A DNA stretch of 64,000 nt. It comes from Rhabdaerophilum sp. SD176 (lineage in GTDB: Bacteria > Pseudomonadota > Alphaproteobacteria > Rhizobiales > Beijerinckiaceae). A program made the position numbers and the translations under genes. Below the pieces are notes generated by a model. The model was not told the DNA's origin, made no database searches, and saw only the letters and a program-made list of their open reading frames with translations. Numbering within the stretch: position 1 is the stretch's first letter; the number at the start of each line of letters is the position of its first letter. Positions 7,909 through 17,587 of this stretch are shown here, one piece after another. Location: contig NZ_JARJNS010000002.1 of NCBI RefSeq assembly GCF_030143245.1, forward strand, positions 1 through 64,000, in the 5' to 3' direction.

Positions 7909-10900
7909 GGAGCGCAGCGGCCTATGCCGAACTCGCGGCGGCGACGAATTTCTCGTTCCTGCGCGGGGCTTCCCCGGCGGCGGAGCTGCTGATGCAGGCG
8001 CTGCGGCTCGGCCATTCGGGCCTGGGCGTCGCCGATCGCAACACCGTGGCCGGCGTGGTGCGCGCCCACGCCGCCCTGCGTGACCTGAAGGAGGCGGGCG
8101 CGCTTTCGCCGCTCAAGCTGCGGGATGGTTCCTCGCCGGGGGATTATGTGTTCCTGCCGCGTATAAACCCGGAGGACTCGCCGGAGGATCTTGTGGCGCG
8201 GGCTGCAACCTTCCGGCTGGTGGTGGGGGCGCGGCTGGTCTTTGCCGATGGCACGCCGGATCTCCTCGCCTATCCGGAAAACCGTGCCGGCTGGGGGCGG
8301 CTCTGCCGGCTGCTGACCCTCGGCAAGCGGCGCTCGGAGAAGGGCGAATGCCATCTCCTGCTCGCTGACCTGCTCGCCGATCCGCGTGATCTCCTGCTGG
8401 TTCTGATGCCACCGGCCCGAACGGAGCCTGCATCGGGCGCGCTCGAGGCCCTGGCTGCCGCTGCCCCGGGGGCGGTCTGGCTCGGGGCCAGCCAGCATCG
8501 CCGGGGCGATGACCGCCGCCGGCTCGCCCGGCTGAAGGCCATGGCCGCCAAGGCCGGTGTGCCGCTCCTGGCCACCAATGACGTGCTCTATGCCACGCCG
8601 GCGGACCGCGACCTGCAGGATGTGATGAGCTGCATCCGTGAAGGCGTGACGATCGAGCGCGCGGGGCGGCGGCTGGAGGTCAATGCCGAGCGCCATCTCA
8701 AGGCGCCGCAGGAAATGGCGCGGCTTTTTGCTGATTGCCCGGAGGCGCTGACGGAAACGCAGGCTCTTCTCGCCCGGATCGACTTTTCGCTTGACCAGCT
8801 GACCTATGAATATCCGGACGAGCCGGTCCCTCCCGGCAAGGACGCGCAGGGCTGGCTGGAGGAACTGACCTGGCGGCATGCGGCGATCCGCTATCCCGAG
8901 GGGGTTCCGCCGAAGGTCGAGGCCCAGCTGCGGGCCGAACTCACGCTGATCGCCAAACTCGAATACGCCCGCTATTTCCTGACGATCCACGACATTGTCC
9001 GCGTAGCGCGGGACAAGGGCATTCTCTGCCAGGGGCGGGGCTCGGCGGCGAATTCCGCCGTCTGCTACGTTTTGGGCATCACGGCGGTCGATCCCAAGGA
9101 GCATAACCTCCTTTTCGCACGCTTCATTTCGGAGGAACGCCGCGAGCCGCCGGATATCGATGTCGATTTCGAGCATGAGCGGCGCGAGGAGGTTATTCAA
9201 CATATCTATGAGCGCTATGGCCGCCATCGTGCCGGCATTGCCGCCACCGTCATCACCTACCGGCCGCGCAGTGCCATCCGCGAGGTGGGCAAGGCCCTCG
9301 GCCTGACGGAGGACGTGACCGCGCGGCTGGCCTCGACGCAATGGGGCAGCTGGGGCACGGATATCCGCCGCCAGCATATCCTCCAGGCCGGGCTCGACCC
9401 CGACAATCCGATGATCGATCGCGCTGTGCGGCTCGCGCTGCGCCTTCTGGGTTATCCGCGCCATCTCTCGCAGCATGTCGGCGGCTTCGTGCTGGCGCGG
9501 GACCGGCTCGACGAGCTGGTGCCGGTGGGCAATGCGGCGATGGAGGACCGGACCTTCATCGAATGGGACAAGGACGATATCGACGCCCTTGGGCTGATGA
9601 AGGTCGATGTTCTGGCGCTCGGCATGCTGACCTGCATCCGCAAGGCGCTGGACGAGCTCCGCACCCATGAGGGGATCGACTGGGGGTTGGCCGATATCCC
9701 GCAGGACGACGCCGCCACCTATGCCATGCTGACCCGGGGGGATTCGATCGGCGTCTTCCAGGTGGAAAGCCGGGCGCAGATCAACATGCTGCCGCGGCTG
9801 AAGCCGAAGGTCTTCTACGATCTCGTCATCCAGGTGGCGATTGTCCGGCCGGGGCCGATCCAGGGCAACATGGTCCATCCCTACCTGCGCCGTCGCTCGG
9901 GGCTGGAACAGGTAAGCTTTCCCTCGCCCGCCCCGGAACATGGCCCGGCAGACGAACTTCACCAGGTGCTCGGCAAGACCATGGGCGTGCCGCTCTTCCA
10001 GGAGCAGGCGATGCAACTCGCGATGGTGGCGGCGAAATTCTCCGATGTGGAAGCCAACCAGCTCCGCCGGGCCATGGCGACCTTCCGCAATGTCGGGACG
10101 ATCCACCTTTTCGAGGCCAAGATGGTCGAGCGCATGGTGGCGCGCGGCTATGACCGGGCTTTCGCGCAGAATTGCTTCGAGCAGATCAAGGGGTTCGGCA
10201 GCTACGGCTTCCCGGAGAGCCATGCCGCTTCCTTCGCCAAGCTGGTCTACATTTCCTCCTGGCTGAAATGCCACCATCCCGCGATCTTTGCGGCGGCCTT
10301 GCTGAATTCCCAGCCGATGGGCTTCTATGCGCCGGCGCAGATCGTCCGCGATGCCCGCGAGCACGGGGTGGAGATCCGCCCGGTCGATATCAATCACAGC
10401 TTCTGGGACAATACGCTGGAACGCGATGCGCAGGGCGCCCTCGTGCTGCGGCTCGGCTTCCGGCAGGTCGACGGGTTGCAGGAAGCCGAGGCCGGCCGGC
10501 TCGTCGCGGCGCGCGGCATGGGCTACCCGACGATCGAGGATATTGCCCGACGCGTCCGGCTGCAGGCGCGCTCGCTGCGCCTGCTGGCGGATGCCGATGC
10601 GTTCGGTTCCCTCGGGCTGGATCGCCGTGCGGCCCTCTGGGCGATCCGCCGCCTGCCGGATGATGCGCCGCTGCCGCTCTTCCTTGCCGCCGATGCGCCG
10701 GAACTCGCGCCCGAGCCGGTAGTCACGCTGCCCGCAATGGCGCTCGGTGAGCAGGTTGCTGCGGATTACCAGACGATCCGGCTTTCGCTGAAGGCGCATC
10801 CAATGGCGATTCTCCGCCCCGTCCTGGCAGTCGAGCGGGTCCTGACATGCCGGGCGGCCAATGCCGCGCCGGATGCGCGGTTCGTCCGCAATGCCGGGCT

Positions 10901-11276
10901 GGTGCTGGTGCGGCAGCGGCCGGGCAAGGGCAATGCGATCTTCGTGACGATCGAGGACGAGACCGGTATCACCAATCTCGTGCTCTGGGCGCGACTTTTC
11001 GAGCAGTTCCGCCGCGAAGTGATGGCCGCGCGGCTTATGCAGGTCGAGGGGCGCATCCAGCGCAGTCCGGAAGGCGTGGTCCATTTGATGGCCAGCCGGA
11101 TCATCGACCGTTCAGCCCTGCTGGACCAGCTCTCGACGATCCACCGGGCCGATATCGACGTGGCGCGGGCGGACGAGTTTCTTCGGCCGCAGGTGCCGCG
11201 CGGGCCTCATGCGCCACCGCGGGGCCGCCACCCGCGCGATGTGCGGGTCATCCCGAAATCACGGGATTTCCATTGA
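7905..11276 (+). CDS. dnaE2: error-prone DNA polymerase III alpha subunit, DnaE2 (ImuC)
   Basis: A 1123-residue C-family polymerase, the usual DnaE2 length. An N-terminal PHP domain (about residues 5-270) is followed by the polymerase core with the catalytic aspartate motif PPDIDVDFEHERR near residue 420, then helix-hairpin-helix and OB-fold regions (ETGITNLVLWARLFEQF). It carries out the actual synthesis in damage-induced mutagenesis with ImuA and ImuB. The ATG at 7905 overlaps the imuB stop. It ends 22 bases from the stop of the convergent E1/transketolase gene. No frameshifts are apparent. Confidence 0.93.
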   Translation: MRSAAAYAELAAATNFSFLRGASPAAELLMQALRLGHSGLGVADRNTVAGVVRAHAALRDLKEAGALSPLKLRDGSSPGDYVFLPRINPEDSPEDLVARAATFRLVVGARLVFADGTPDLLAYPENRAGWGRLCRLLTLGKRRSEKGECHLLLADLLADPRDLLLVLMPPARTEPASGALEALAAAAPGAVWLGASQHRRGDDRRRLARLKAMAAKAGVPLLATNDVLYATPADRDLQDVMSCIREGVTIERAGRRLEVNAERHLKAPQEMARLFADCPEALTETQALLARIDFSLDQLTYEYPDEPVPPGKDAQGWLEELTWRHAAIRYPEGVPPKVEAQLRAELTLIAKLEYARYFLTIHDIVRVARDKGILCQGRGSAANSAVCYVLGITAVDPKEHNLLFARFISEERREPPDIDVDFEHERREEVIQHIYERYGRHRAGIAATVITYRPRSAIREVGKALGLTEDVTARLASTQWGSWGTDIRRQHILQAGLDPDNPMIDRAVRLALRLLGYPRHLSQHVGGFVLARDRLDELVPVGNAAMEDRTFIEWDKDDIDALGLMKVDVLALGMLTCIRKALDELRTHEGIDWGLADIPQDDAATYAMLTRGDSIGVFQVESRAQINMLPRLKPKVFYDLVIQVAIVRPGPIQGNMVHPYLRRRSGLEQVSFPSPAPEHGPADELHQVLGKTMGVPLFQEQAMQLAMVAAKFSDVEANQLRRAMATFRNVGTIHLFEAKMVERMVARGYDRAFAQNCFEQIKGFGSYGFPESHAASFAKLVYISSWLKCHHPAIFAAALLNSQPMGFYAPAQIVRDAREHGVEIRPVDINHSFWDNTLERDAQGALVLRLGFRQVDGLQEAEAGRLVAARGMGYPTIEDIARRVRLQARSLRLLADADAFGSLGLDRRAALWAIRRLPDDAPLPLFLAADAPELAPEPVVTLPAMALGEQVAADYQTIRLSLKAHPMAILRPVLAVERVLTCRAANAAPDARFVRNAGLVLVRQRPGKGNAIFVTIEDETGITNLVLWARLFEQFRREVMAARLMQVEGRIQRSPEGVVHLMASRIIDRSALLDQLSTIHRADIDVARADEFLRPQVPRGPHAPPRGRHPRDVRVIPKSRDFH

Positions 11277-11287
11277 CGGCCTCCGGC

Positions 11288-11301
11288 TGACCGGCCGGTC
11301 A
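11288..11301. repeat. 14-bp perfect palindrome between convergent genes
   Basis: TGACCGGCCGGTCA reads the same on both strands. It covers the stop codon of the leftward E1/transketolase gene and most of the 22-base gap after dnaE2. It might act as a short bidirectional hairpin, although with no loop bases and no T-run it is a poor intrinsic terminator. Confidence 0.5.
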
Positions 11302-13704
11302 CGCAATCCGGAAATGGCGGATCGGCTTGCCGCGCGTCATTCCCTCGGCAGCCTTCAGGATGCCGCGGGCATCGATACCATAATGCCGGTAGAGATCGGC
11401 GATGGTGCCGGTCTGGCCGAAATGTTCGACGCCGAGCGCGCGGCAGCGATGGCCCTGGACGGAACCCAGCCAGCCAAGCGTGGCCGGATGGCCATCGACC
11501 ACGGTGATCAGCGCGCAGTGCGGCGGCACGTTTTCCAGCAGGCGCTCGACATGGCTCTGGGCATGGACCAGCCCGTTCTCCCGCGCGCGCTGCGCGGCGG
11601 TCCAGCCAGCATTGAGCCGGTCGGCCGAGGTGATCGCAAGCAGGCCGACATCACGCCGGTCCTCGCCCATCAGGCCGACGGCCTCGATGGCCTCCGGTGC
11701 CAGTGTGCCGGTATAGGCGACGACGATCTGCGCATTCGGGCCCGGCCGCCGCATCCAGTAGCCGCCATCGACGATGTCGCGCTCGAGTTCTGGCGTCATC
11801 TCGCGCAGGGGCTGCTCCAGCGGGCGGGTCGACAGGCGCAGATAGACCGAACCGCCGGTGGCATCGCGCAGCCAGGTGCGGCTGTCGGGCTCGGCCTCGC
11901 CATCGCGCTGCATGTAGTCGAAGGCGAAGCGCATCATCACCGCGAGTTCGTCGACAAAGGCAGGCTCGAAGGCGCAGAGCCCGTCCTGCGCCATGCCCAC
12001 CAGCGGCGTCGCGATGGATTGATGGGCGCCGCCTTCCGGCGCCAGCGTCACACCCGAGGGCGTCGCCACCAGGAGGAAGCGCGCATCCTGGTAGCAGGCA
12101 TAGTTCAACTGGTCGGCCGCCCGAAGGATAAAAGGATCATAGACCGTGCCGATGGGGAGCAGGCGCTCGCCATTGATGGCATGGCTGAGCCCGAAGGCCG
12201 AAAGGGCGATGAAGAGGTTGGATTCGGCGATGCCGAGTTCGAGATGCTGGCCGCGCGGCGAGAATTCCCACGTATAGGTGGAGGGGATCCGCTCGGCCTT
12301 GAACGTGTCGGCCATGCTCTCGCGGGCAAAGAGCCCGCGCCGGTTCACCCATGGCCCGAGATTCGTCGAGACGGTCACATCCGGCGCCGTCGTCACGATC
12401 CGGCTGGCAAGCGGGCTGTCCTCGCGGGCAATCTCGTTGAGGATCTGGCCGAAGCCCATCTGGGTCGAGACCGGCTTGCCTCCGGCAGCCGGCGCCGGCA
12501 GGCGGGCCGGAACGGGAATGGCCGGCGATTCGCGGCGGCGGGTGCCTTTCGAGAAGAACGGTGCCCGGTTCACGAAATCCTGCAGCGTCTCGGCGGGCAG
12601 GCGGGCCCCTTCCCACTTGTCCCATTCATGGCCGGGGCGGATGCCGGCGGCCTTGCGGAAACCCTCCATCTGGGCCTCCGTCATCAGGCCGGCATGGTTA
12701 TCCTTGTGGCCAGCCAGGGGCAGGCCAAAGCCCTTGATCGTGTAGCAGATGAAGAGCGTCGGCCGGTCATGCCGAGAGGCCTTTTCAAAGGCCTCCAGCA
12801 GCGAGGGCATGTCATGCCCGCCGAGATTGCCCATCAGCGAGGCGAGTTCCGCGTCGGAGCGGCGCTCGATCAGCCGGGTCACGGGGCCCTGATCGCCGAT
12901 CTCGTCATTGAGGCGCTTCCGCCATGCAGCTCCACCCTGGAAAGTGAGCGCGGAATAGAGCTGGTTCGGGCAGGTATTGATCCAGTTCCGCAGCACTTCG
13001 CCACCGGGTTCCGCGAAGGCGGCTTCCTGCAGCTTGCCATGTTTCACGATGACCACGTCCCAGCCGAAGCTCTCGAACATCCGCTCGAACTTCTCCCAGA
13101 GGCCCTCGCGGACCACGGCATCAAGGCTCTGGCGGTTGTAGTCGACCACCCACCACGTGTTCCTCAGGCCGTGCTTCCAGCCCTCGATCAGCGCCTCGTA
13201 GATGTTGCCCTCGTCCATCTCGGCATCGCCGACCAGCGCGACCATGCGGCCTTCCGGGCTGTCCTTCATCCAGCCATGGGCCTTCACGTAATCCTGCACG
13301 AGGCTGGAAAAGAGTGTCTGAGCCACACCGAGGCCCACCGAGCCGGTGGAGAAATCGACATCGTCAATGTCTTTCGTCCGCGAGGGATAGCTCTGCGCGC
13401 CCTTGTAGCCGCGGAAATTCTCCAGCTTCGCCCGGGTCTGGTTGCCGGCGAGGTACTGGATCGCGTGGAAGATCGGCGAGGCATGGGGTTTCACCGCCAC
13501 GCGGTCTTCCGGGCGCAAGGCTGAAAGATAGAGCGCCGTCATGATCGTCGCCATCGAGGCCGAGGAGGCCTGATGGCCGCCGACCTTCACTTCCCCGGAA
13601 GCCCGCAGGTGGTTGGCGTTGTGGATGGTCCAGGAGGCCAGCCAGAGCACCCGCCGTTCGATATCGGCCAGGCAGTCCAGCGGATTGGCGGGGGGCAGGC
13701 TCAT
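11299..13704 (-). CDS. single-chain pyruvate dehydrogenase E1 / transketolase-family protein
   Basis: An 801-residue thiamine-diphosphate enzyme. The N-terminal half holds the TPP-binding region (GLGVAQTLFSSLVQDYVKAHGW; GDAEMDEGNIYEALIEGWKHGL near residues 165-190, the GDG-like motif) and the second half the pyrimidine-binding domain (TWEFSPRGQHLELGIAESNL). Its arrangement resembles the homodimeric AceE type and the large transketolase-like proteins of alphaproteobacteria. The reaction could be pyruvate dehydrogenation or ketol transfer; sequence reading alone does not decide. No E2 or E3 genes are next to it. The ATG at 13704 is the start. A hairpin upstream separates it from the previous gene. 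Confidence 0.75.
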   Translation of the reverse strand: MSLPPANPLDCLADIERRVLWLASWTIHNANHLRASGEVKVGGHQASSASMATIMTALYLSALRPEDRVAVKPHASPIFHAIQYLAGNQTRAKLENFRGYKGAQSYPSRTKDIDDVDFSTGSVGLGVAQTLFSSLVQDYVKAHGWMKDSPEGRMVALVGDAEMDEGNIYEALIEGWKHGLRNTWWVVDYNRQSLDAVVREGLWEKFERMFESFGWDVVIVKHGKLQEAAFAEPGGEVLRNWINTCPNQLYSALTFQGGAAWRKRLNDEIGDQGPVTRLIERRSDAELASLMGNLGGHDMPSLLEAFEKASRHDRPTLFICYTIKGFGLPLAGHKDNHAGLMTEAQMEGFRKAAGIRPGHEWDKWEGARLPAETLQDFVNRAPFFSKGTRRRESPAIPVPARLPAPAAGGKPVSTQMGFGQILNEIAREDSPLASRIVTTAPDVTVSTNLGPWVNRRGLFARESMADTFKAERIPSTYTWEFSPRGQHLELGIAESNLFIALSAFGLSHAINGERLLPIGTVYDPFILRAADQLNYACYQDARFLLVATPSGVTLAPEGGAHQSIATPLVGMAQDGLCAFEPAFVDELAVMMRFAFDYMQRDGEAEPDSRTWLRDATGGSVYLRLSTRPLEQPLREMTPELERDIVDGGYWMRRPGPNAQIVVAYTGTLAPEAIEAVGLMGEDRRDVGLLAITSADRLNAGWTAAQRARENGLVHAQSHVERLLENVPPHCALITVVDGHPATLGWLGSVQGHRCRALGVEHFGQTGTIADLYRHYGIDARGILKAAEGMTRGKPIRHFRIA

Positions 13705-13759
13705 GGAACACTCCGGAAAAGGATGATCAAAAGGGATTTCGGCAGATCATGCGCAACTT

Positions 13760-13780
13760 GGCGGGGCTTGCAACCCCGCC
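13760..13780 (-). terminator. candidate terminator hairpin after the coiled-coil gene
   Basis: GGCGGGG at 13760-13766 pairs with CCCCGCC at 13774-13780 around a 7-base loop, six bases beyond the stop of the coiled-coil membrane protein gene. There is no T-run after it on the minus strand, so it is either a weak terminator or a transcript-end stabiliser. Confidence 0.45.
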
Positions 13781-13786
13781 CGTGGC

Positions 13787-14518
13787 TCAACCGACCTGCT
13801 TCTGCCGGACCAGCGGGATCGCGGACTGGTAGGTTTCCTCGCCGCCGCGGATCCGCTGGAGCAGCGCGCCGTTCTCGATGCCGGCGACCTTGCGCTCCAG
13901 ATCGCGCAGTTCCGCCGTCTTCGCCTGAAGGTCGTTGCGCAGCTGGCTGCTGCGCTGGGTCTCCGCAGCCAAGGCCTCGCGGGCCCGCTCCGCAAGAACA
14001 CGTGCCTCGTCGAGCGCAATGCGCCGGTTCTCCGCCAGCTCTGTTGCGGCCTCCTGCTGGGCAATCTGGGCCGTGACCTGCCGCTCGAGCCCGTCAATGG
14101 CTGCGCGGTCATGGTCGCGCTCGGATTCCAGATCGGCGATGCGGAGGTCGCGGGTCTGGATCTCGACGCGCAGTGACCCGATCTCCGCTTCCAGCGCCAG
14201 GATCCGGCGCCTCTCGGTCTCGATCTCCTCGGAAAGCCGGGCCTGGGCCTGGATCCGTTCGCCGGTTTCGGCACGGGCCGCCGCCACGGAGGCCTGCGCC
14301 TTCTGGAGCTGCATGCCAAGCCGGGCAATCTCGACCGCGCTCTCGGCGCGTGTCCGATCACGGAAGGCGGCAATCTCGTTGACCGACATCGGCAGGTTGC
14401 GCTCGAGCCGATCGCGCGTCAGGCGGGTCGCGCGGCGCCAGAAGGCGGGAAGCATGATCAGCCAGATCACGCCCGCCATTGCCATGCCAAGGATGAAGAC
14501 GAGCACCAGCTCGATCAT
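13787..14518 (-). CDS. membrane-anchored coiled-coil protein of unknown function
   Basis: A 243-residue protein with one N-terminal membrane helix (IELVLVFILGMAMAGVIWL, residues 2-20) followed by a basic stretch and then about 190 residues of charged heptad-like sequence rich in Glu, Arg, Ala and Gln, which predicts a long coiled coil in the cytoplasm. No enzyme motif is seen. The ATG at 14518 is preferred over an upstream in-frame TTG at 14524. It may organise something at the membrane, but I do not recognise a named family and assign no function. Confidence 0.6.
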   Translation of the reverse strand: MIELVLVFILGMAMAGVIWLIMLPAFWRRATRLTRDRLERNLPMSVNEIAAFRDRTRAESAVEIARLGMQLQKAQASVAAARAETGERIQAQARLSEEIETERRRILALEAEIGSLRVEIQTRDLRIADLESERDHDRAAIDGLERQVTAQIAQQEAATELAENRRIALDEARVLAERAREALAAETQRSSQLRNDLQAKTAELRDLERKVAGIENGALLQRIRGGEETYQSAIPLVRQKQVG

Positions 14519-14605
14519 GGCCAACCCGTACCTTTCCGCTAACCCGTTGGCATGAAAATGCCTTCAGGTCAAAGGAGCGGCCGTCAACTCGGCGTGAGGC
14601 CGGAT

Positions 14606-15253
14606 TCAGAACGGGTTCCAGGTCGACTGGCTGGTGAACTTGAGATACCCGACATTGATCCCGAGCCGGGCACCGACGCCGGACCGGATCGGAACGATCA
14701 CGATGTTGTTGGCCGTGACGGCCGTCATCCCGAAGCCGCCGATGAAATAGGCCGAGCCGTCGACGCCGGCGAAGCGCTGGTAGAGCGCATCGACCCGCGG
14801 CAGGCGGTAGACGAGCATCATGGTCCGGTTGCCGTCGCCGCCGAAATCCCAGCCGATGGAGGGGCCCTGCCAGAAGACCTTCCGGTCTCCGGCATTGCGG
14901 GTATAGAGCACGCCCTCGCCGTAACGCAGGCCGCCGATGAAGGCGCCGCCCGCTTCCTGGCCGAGGATGTAGCCGTTCGGCTCGCCCCAGCGGCGCGTGG
15001 CCTCCTCGATGGTCAGCGCCAGCCCGCGCGAGACCGAGCCGAAGAACTGGTGCCCCGAGGAGATCAGCTCCTGCGACCGGAATGTGTTGCTGCGCCCGGA
15101 CCGGGTTTCCTGTGCAACGGCTCGGAAAGAAAGTTGAGTTATGAACAGCGAGGTCAGGAGCAGCAGAAGGGCGGTCCGGGCCTTCCAGCCGAACCGGGCA
15201 AACCCGGCCAGCGTGTCGCGGGGACGGGTCTTCCGGAAGAAGCGATCGGTCAT
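14606..15253 (-). CDS. DUF1134 family exported protein
   Basis: A 215-residue protein. An N-terminal hydrophobic segment (TALLLLLTSLFITQLSFRAVAQ, about residues 29-50) after a basic region looks like a signal peptide or anchor. The rest matches DUF1134: it is glycine-rich with LGQEAGGAFIGGLRYGEG and GPSIGWDFGGDGNR and probably forms a small beta-rich periplasmic domain (resembling YSC84/SYLF-type lipid-binding proteins, an inference). The ATG at 15253 is chosen because the frame upstream lacks a plausible protein. It lies divergent to the YHS-domain gene with a 64-base gap. Confidence 0.75.
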   Translation of the reverse strand: MTDRFFRKTRPRDTLAGFARFGWKARTALLLLLTSLFITQLSFRAVAQETRSGRSNTFRSQELISSGHQFFGSVSRGLALTIEEATRRWGEPNGYILGQEAGGAFIGGLRYGEGVLYTRNAGDRKVFWQGPSIGWDFGGDGNRTMMLVYRLPRVDALYQRFAGVDGSAYFIGGFGMTAVTANNIVIVPIRSGVGARLGINVGYLKFTSQSTWNPF

Positions 15254-15317
15254 GGAAACCTCGATGGATTGAACAGCCGGTGCCGCAAAATCAGGTGGAA
15301 ATGGTAAGCGATTCGTT

Positions 15318-15869
15318 ATGAACAAAAGGTTCAGCGGACAAAAAGGCGTTCTCATGGCGGCAGATCGGCGCAGCCAAGAATGCAGCGCCGTGACCGCTTC
15401 TGCCACCCGCCGCGTCGTCCTGCTCGGGCTTGCGCTGGCCTTGCCGGCCACGTCCGCGCTGGGCCAGGCGATCGGTCTTTCCGACGAGATCATCGCCGAT
15501 CCGAATTCCGGCGCCGCCCTGTTCGGCTTCGATCCGGTCGCCTATTTCCTCGAAGAGCGCGCGGTTCCTGGCCGGTCCCAGCTGCAGACTGTCCATGCCG
15601 GGCGCGTGTGGCATTTCATCTCGCCGGCCAACCAGGCGGCCTTCGAGGCCGATCCCCGGCCCTACATACCGGCATTCGGCGGCCATGATCCGCTCGGTAT
15701 CGCGGCGGGTTTCGCCGTTGCGGGCAATCCGCAGACCTTCGTCATCGCGGAGAATCGGCTATTCCTGTTCCGTGACGGCAATTCCCGCGCCATTTTCCTG
15801 CGTGATCCGGCCCGGCTCGACCTTGCCGAGCGCAACTGGCCGCTGGTGCGGCGCGACATGGTTCCCTGA
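15318..15869 (+). CDS. YHS-domain exported protein
   Basis: A 183-residue protein with a twin-arginine-like segment TRRVVLLGLALALP near residue 30 followed by a cleavage-like ALGQA, so it is probably exported, possibly by Tat. The mature part carries a YHS domain: GFDPVAYFLEERAVPG, then VWHFISPANQAAFEADPRPYIPAFGGH. YHS domains are short metal- or heavy-metal-associated modules; the precise role here is unknown. The start could also be the ATG at 15354, which would shorten the region before the twin arginine and bring it closer to normal signal length. Confidence 0.7.
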   Translation: MNKRFSGQKGVLMAADRRSQECSAVTASATRRVVLLGLALALPATSALGQAIGLSDEIIADPNSGAALFGFDPVAYFLEERAVPGRSQLQTVHAGRVWHFISPANQAAFEADPRPYIPAFGGHDPLGIAAGFAVAGNPQTFVIAENRLFLFRDGNSRAIFLRDPARLDLAERNWPLVRRDMVP

Positions 15870-15884
15870 ATTCCGGAAATGCCT

Positions 15885-16664
15885 TCAGGCCGGGAGCCGC
15901 CGGTAGGCCACGAAATCGGGATTGGCCCAACCCAGCTGGCTCCGGCCATAGGCGAGCGCCTGCCCGTCCAGGCCTCGCACGCCGCCGCCCAGGCAACGCA
16001 GGAGCGCATCGCCGGCCGCGACATCCCATTGCATTGTCCGCCCGATGCGCGGGTAAAGATCGGCCTCGCCCTCGGCGAGGCGAACGAACTTCAAGGCCGA
16101 GTTTTCCGACCGGATTTCAGCAATGTCCATCCGGCCACAGAGGAGCCGGCTGGCCTCGCCGGCATGTTCGGCCGAGACGATGGCGATGACACCGCCCGAT
16201 CGTTGGCCCGGATCAGGCACCAGCATTTCCGCATCATGGGACGGGTCGCCGCGAAAGGCATGGATGCCGGACCACCAGGTGCCTTCGCCCACGGGCTGAT
16301 GGATCGCGCCGGCGACAGGGATGCCCCGCTCGATCAGGGCAATCAGGACGCAGAAATCCGGCCGTCCGGCCAGGAAGGCGCGGGTGCCGTCGAGCGGGTC
16401 GACGAGGAAGAAGGTCGACGAGTCGGGTGGAACGTCGACCTCGCCTTCCTCGCTGATCACGGGCCATTGCGGGAAGCATTCGCGCAGGGCAGCCACGATC
16501 ACCTGTTCCGATGCAATATCCGCGGCACTGACAGGCGAACCGTCCGGCTTGAGGCTGCGCGCGCAATCAGGACTTCGATAGCACAGCAGTGATTCGCCGC
16601 CCATCCTTGCGATGCGCGCCATCTCGCGGCCGATCCGATCACGGTCATGGGGAGAAATTGGCAT
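15885..16664 (-). CDS. cysQ: 3'(2'),5'-bisphosphate nucleotidase CysQ
   Basis: A 259-residue inositol-monophosphatase-fold enzyme. The metal-binding motifs are present: SEEGEVD (about residue 80), DPLDGTRAF (about residue 97) and the C-terminal WDVAAGDALL (about residue 217). CysQ removes the 3' phosphate from PAP, a by-product of sulfate assimilation, and is cytoplasmic or peripherally membrane-bound. The ATG at 16664 is chosen over upstream in-frame starts, which would add an unconserved extension. It lies divergent to chpT with 143 bases between. No sulfate genes are nearby. Confidence 0.85.
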   Translation of the reverse strand: MPISPHDRDRIGREMARIARMGGESLLCYRSPDCARSLKPDGSPVSAADIASEQVIVAALRECFPQWPVISEEGEVDVPPDSSTFFLVDPLDGTRAFLAGRPDFCVLIALIERGIPVAGAIHQPVGEGTWWSGIHAFRGDPSHDAEMLVPDPGQRSGGVIAIVSAEHAGEASRLLCGRMDIAEIRSENSALKFVRLAEGEADLYPRIGRTMQWDVAAGDALLRCLGGGVRGLDGQALAYGRSQLGWANPDFVAYRRLPA

Positions 16665-16807
16665 CCGACCCGGCCCCATCCCTGGGCTCAAAGCGGCTTT
16701 TTCGTGGGCGAGGACCCCGCCGGGGTTGGCGAGAGTCACGACGAGATGTATCACCGCAGCCGGAACATGACAACGTGACGACATCGTCACGGCGACGGGG
16801 GGTCCTG

Positions 16808-17467
16808 ATGTCGGAAGAGCTCAAGCGGATCGATCTGGGTGCACTCGATCTGGCCGCCCTGCTGTGCAGCCGGGTCTGCCATGATGCAGTCGGCCCTGTC
16901 GGGGCCATCGTCAACGGGCTCGAACTGCTCGACGAGGATGACAGCCCGGAAACCGAGGCCCTCGCACTCGAGCTGATCCGCAAGAGCGCGCGGCAGGCCT
17001 CGGCGCGGCTGCAATTTGCCCGGATTGCTTTCGGCGCGGCCGGATCCGCCGGTTCGGCCGTCGATCTCGGCTACGCCCAGCAATTGACCAGCCAGTTCAT
17101 GCAGGACGAGAAAGTGGCGCTGAACTGGAACACGCCCCGGCTTTTCGTCGAGAAGAACCGTGTGAAACTGCTGATGAACCTCGTTGTGATCGCGCTGGCC
17201 TCCGTGCCGCTGGGCGGGACTATCGACGTCACGATGGAGGGCGATGCCGAAGCGCCCGAGTTTCTCGTGCTGGCGAAGGGGCCCAAGCCGCGCCTCGGAC
17301 CGCATGTTCTCGACCTGCTGGACGGGAAGAGCGAGAGCGGGCAGGTCGATGCCCATGGCTTCCAGGTGTTCTATACCGGCGAGATCGCCCGCGCCTCCAC
17401 CATGAGCGTTTCCATCACGCTCGACGATCAGGCGGTCCGGATCGTCGCCAAACCGGCGAATGTCTAA
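16808..17467 (+). CDS. chpT: histidine phosphotransferase ChpT
   Basis: A 219-residue protein with the ChpT pattern: a DHp-like helix hairpin with the phosphate-accepting histidine at H25 (RVCHDAVGPVGAIVNGLELL), a second helix rich in Ala/Arg, then a degenerate GHKL-like domain lacking ATP-binding boxes. In Caulobacter it relays phosphate from the hybrid kinase CckA to CtrA and CpdR in the cytoplasm. The start ATG at 16808 comes shortly after a GGGGGTCCTG ribosome-binding-like stretch. It is 120 bases upstream of cheA on the same strand and about 6.7 kb from its known target gene ctrA. Confidence 0.88.
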   Translation: MSEELKRIDLGALDLAALLCSRVCHDAVGPVGAIVNGLELLDEDDSPETEALALELIRKSARQASARLQFARIAFGAAGSAGSAVDLGYAQQLTSQFMQDEKVALNWNTPRLFVEKNRVKLLMNLVVIALASVPLGGTIDVTMEGDAEAPEFLVLAKGPKPRLGPHVLDLLDGKSESGQVDAHGFQVFYTGEIARASTMSVSITLDDQAVRIVAKPANV

Positions 17468-17587
17468 GGAAATTTGCCTGATCTCTCGTCCGGGCGGTTT
17501 GTAACAACTAATCATAAACCCTTCTGGCGGTAAGTTTGTCCTGATTGAGGGCGCCCGGGTGGCGCATAACAAGTCAGGTCAAGCGGC

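Noticed and set aside
7854-11084. 1076-codon open frame opposite dnaE2
   Set aside because: The dnaE2 reading has full catalytic motifs and coupled start; the antisense frame has none and is a GC-skew artefact.
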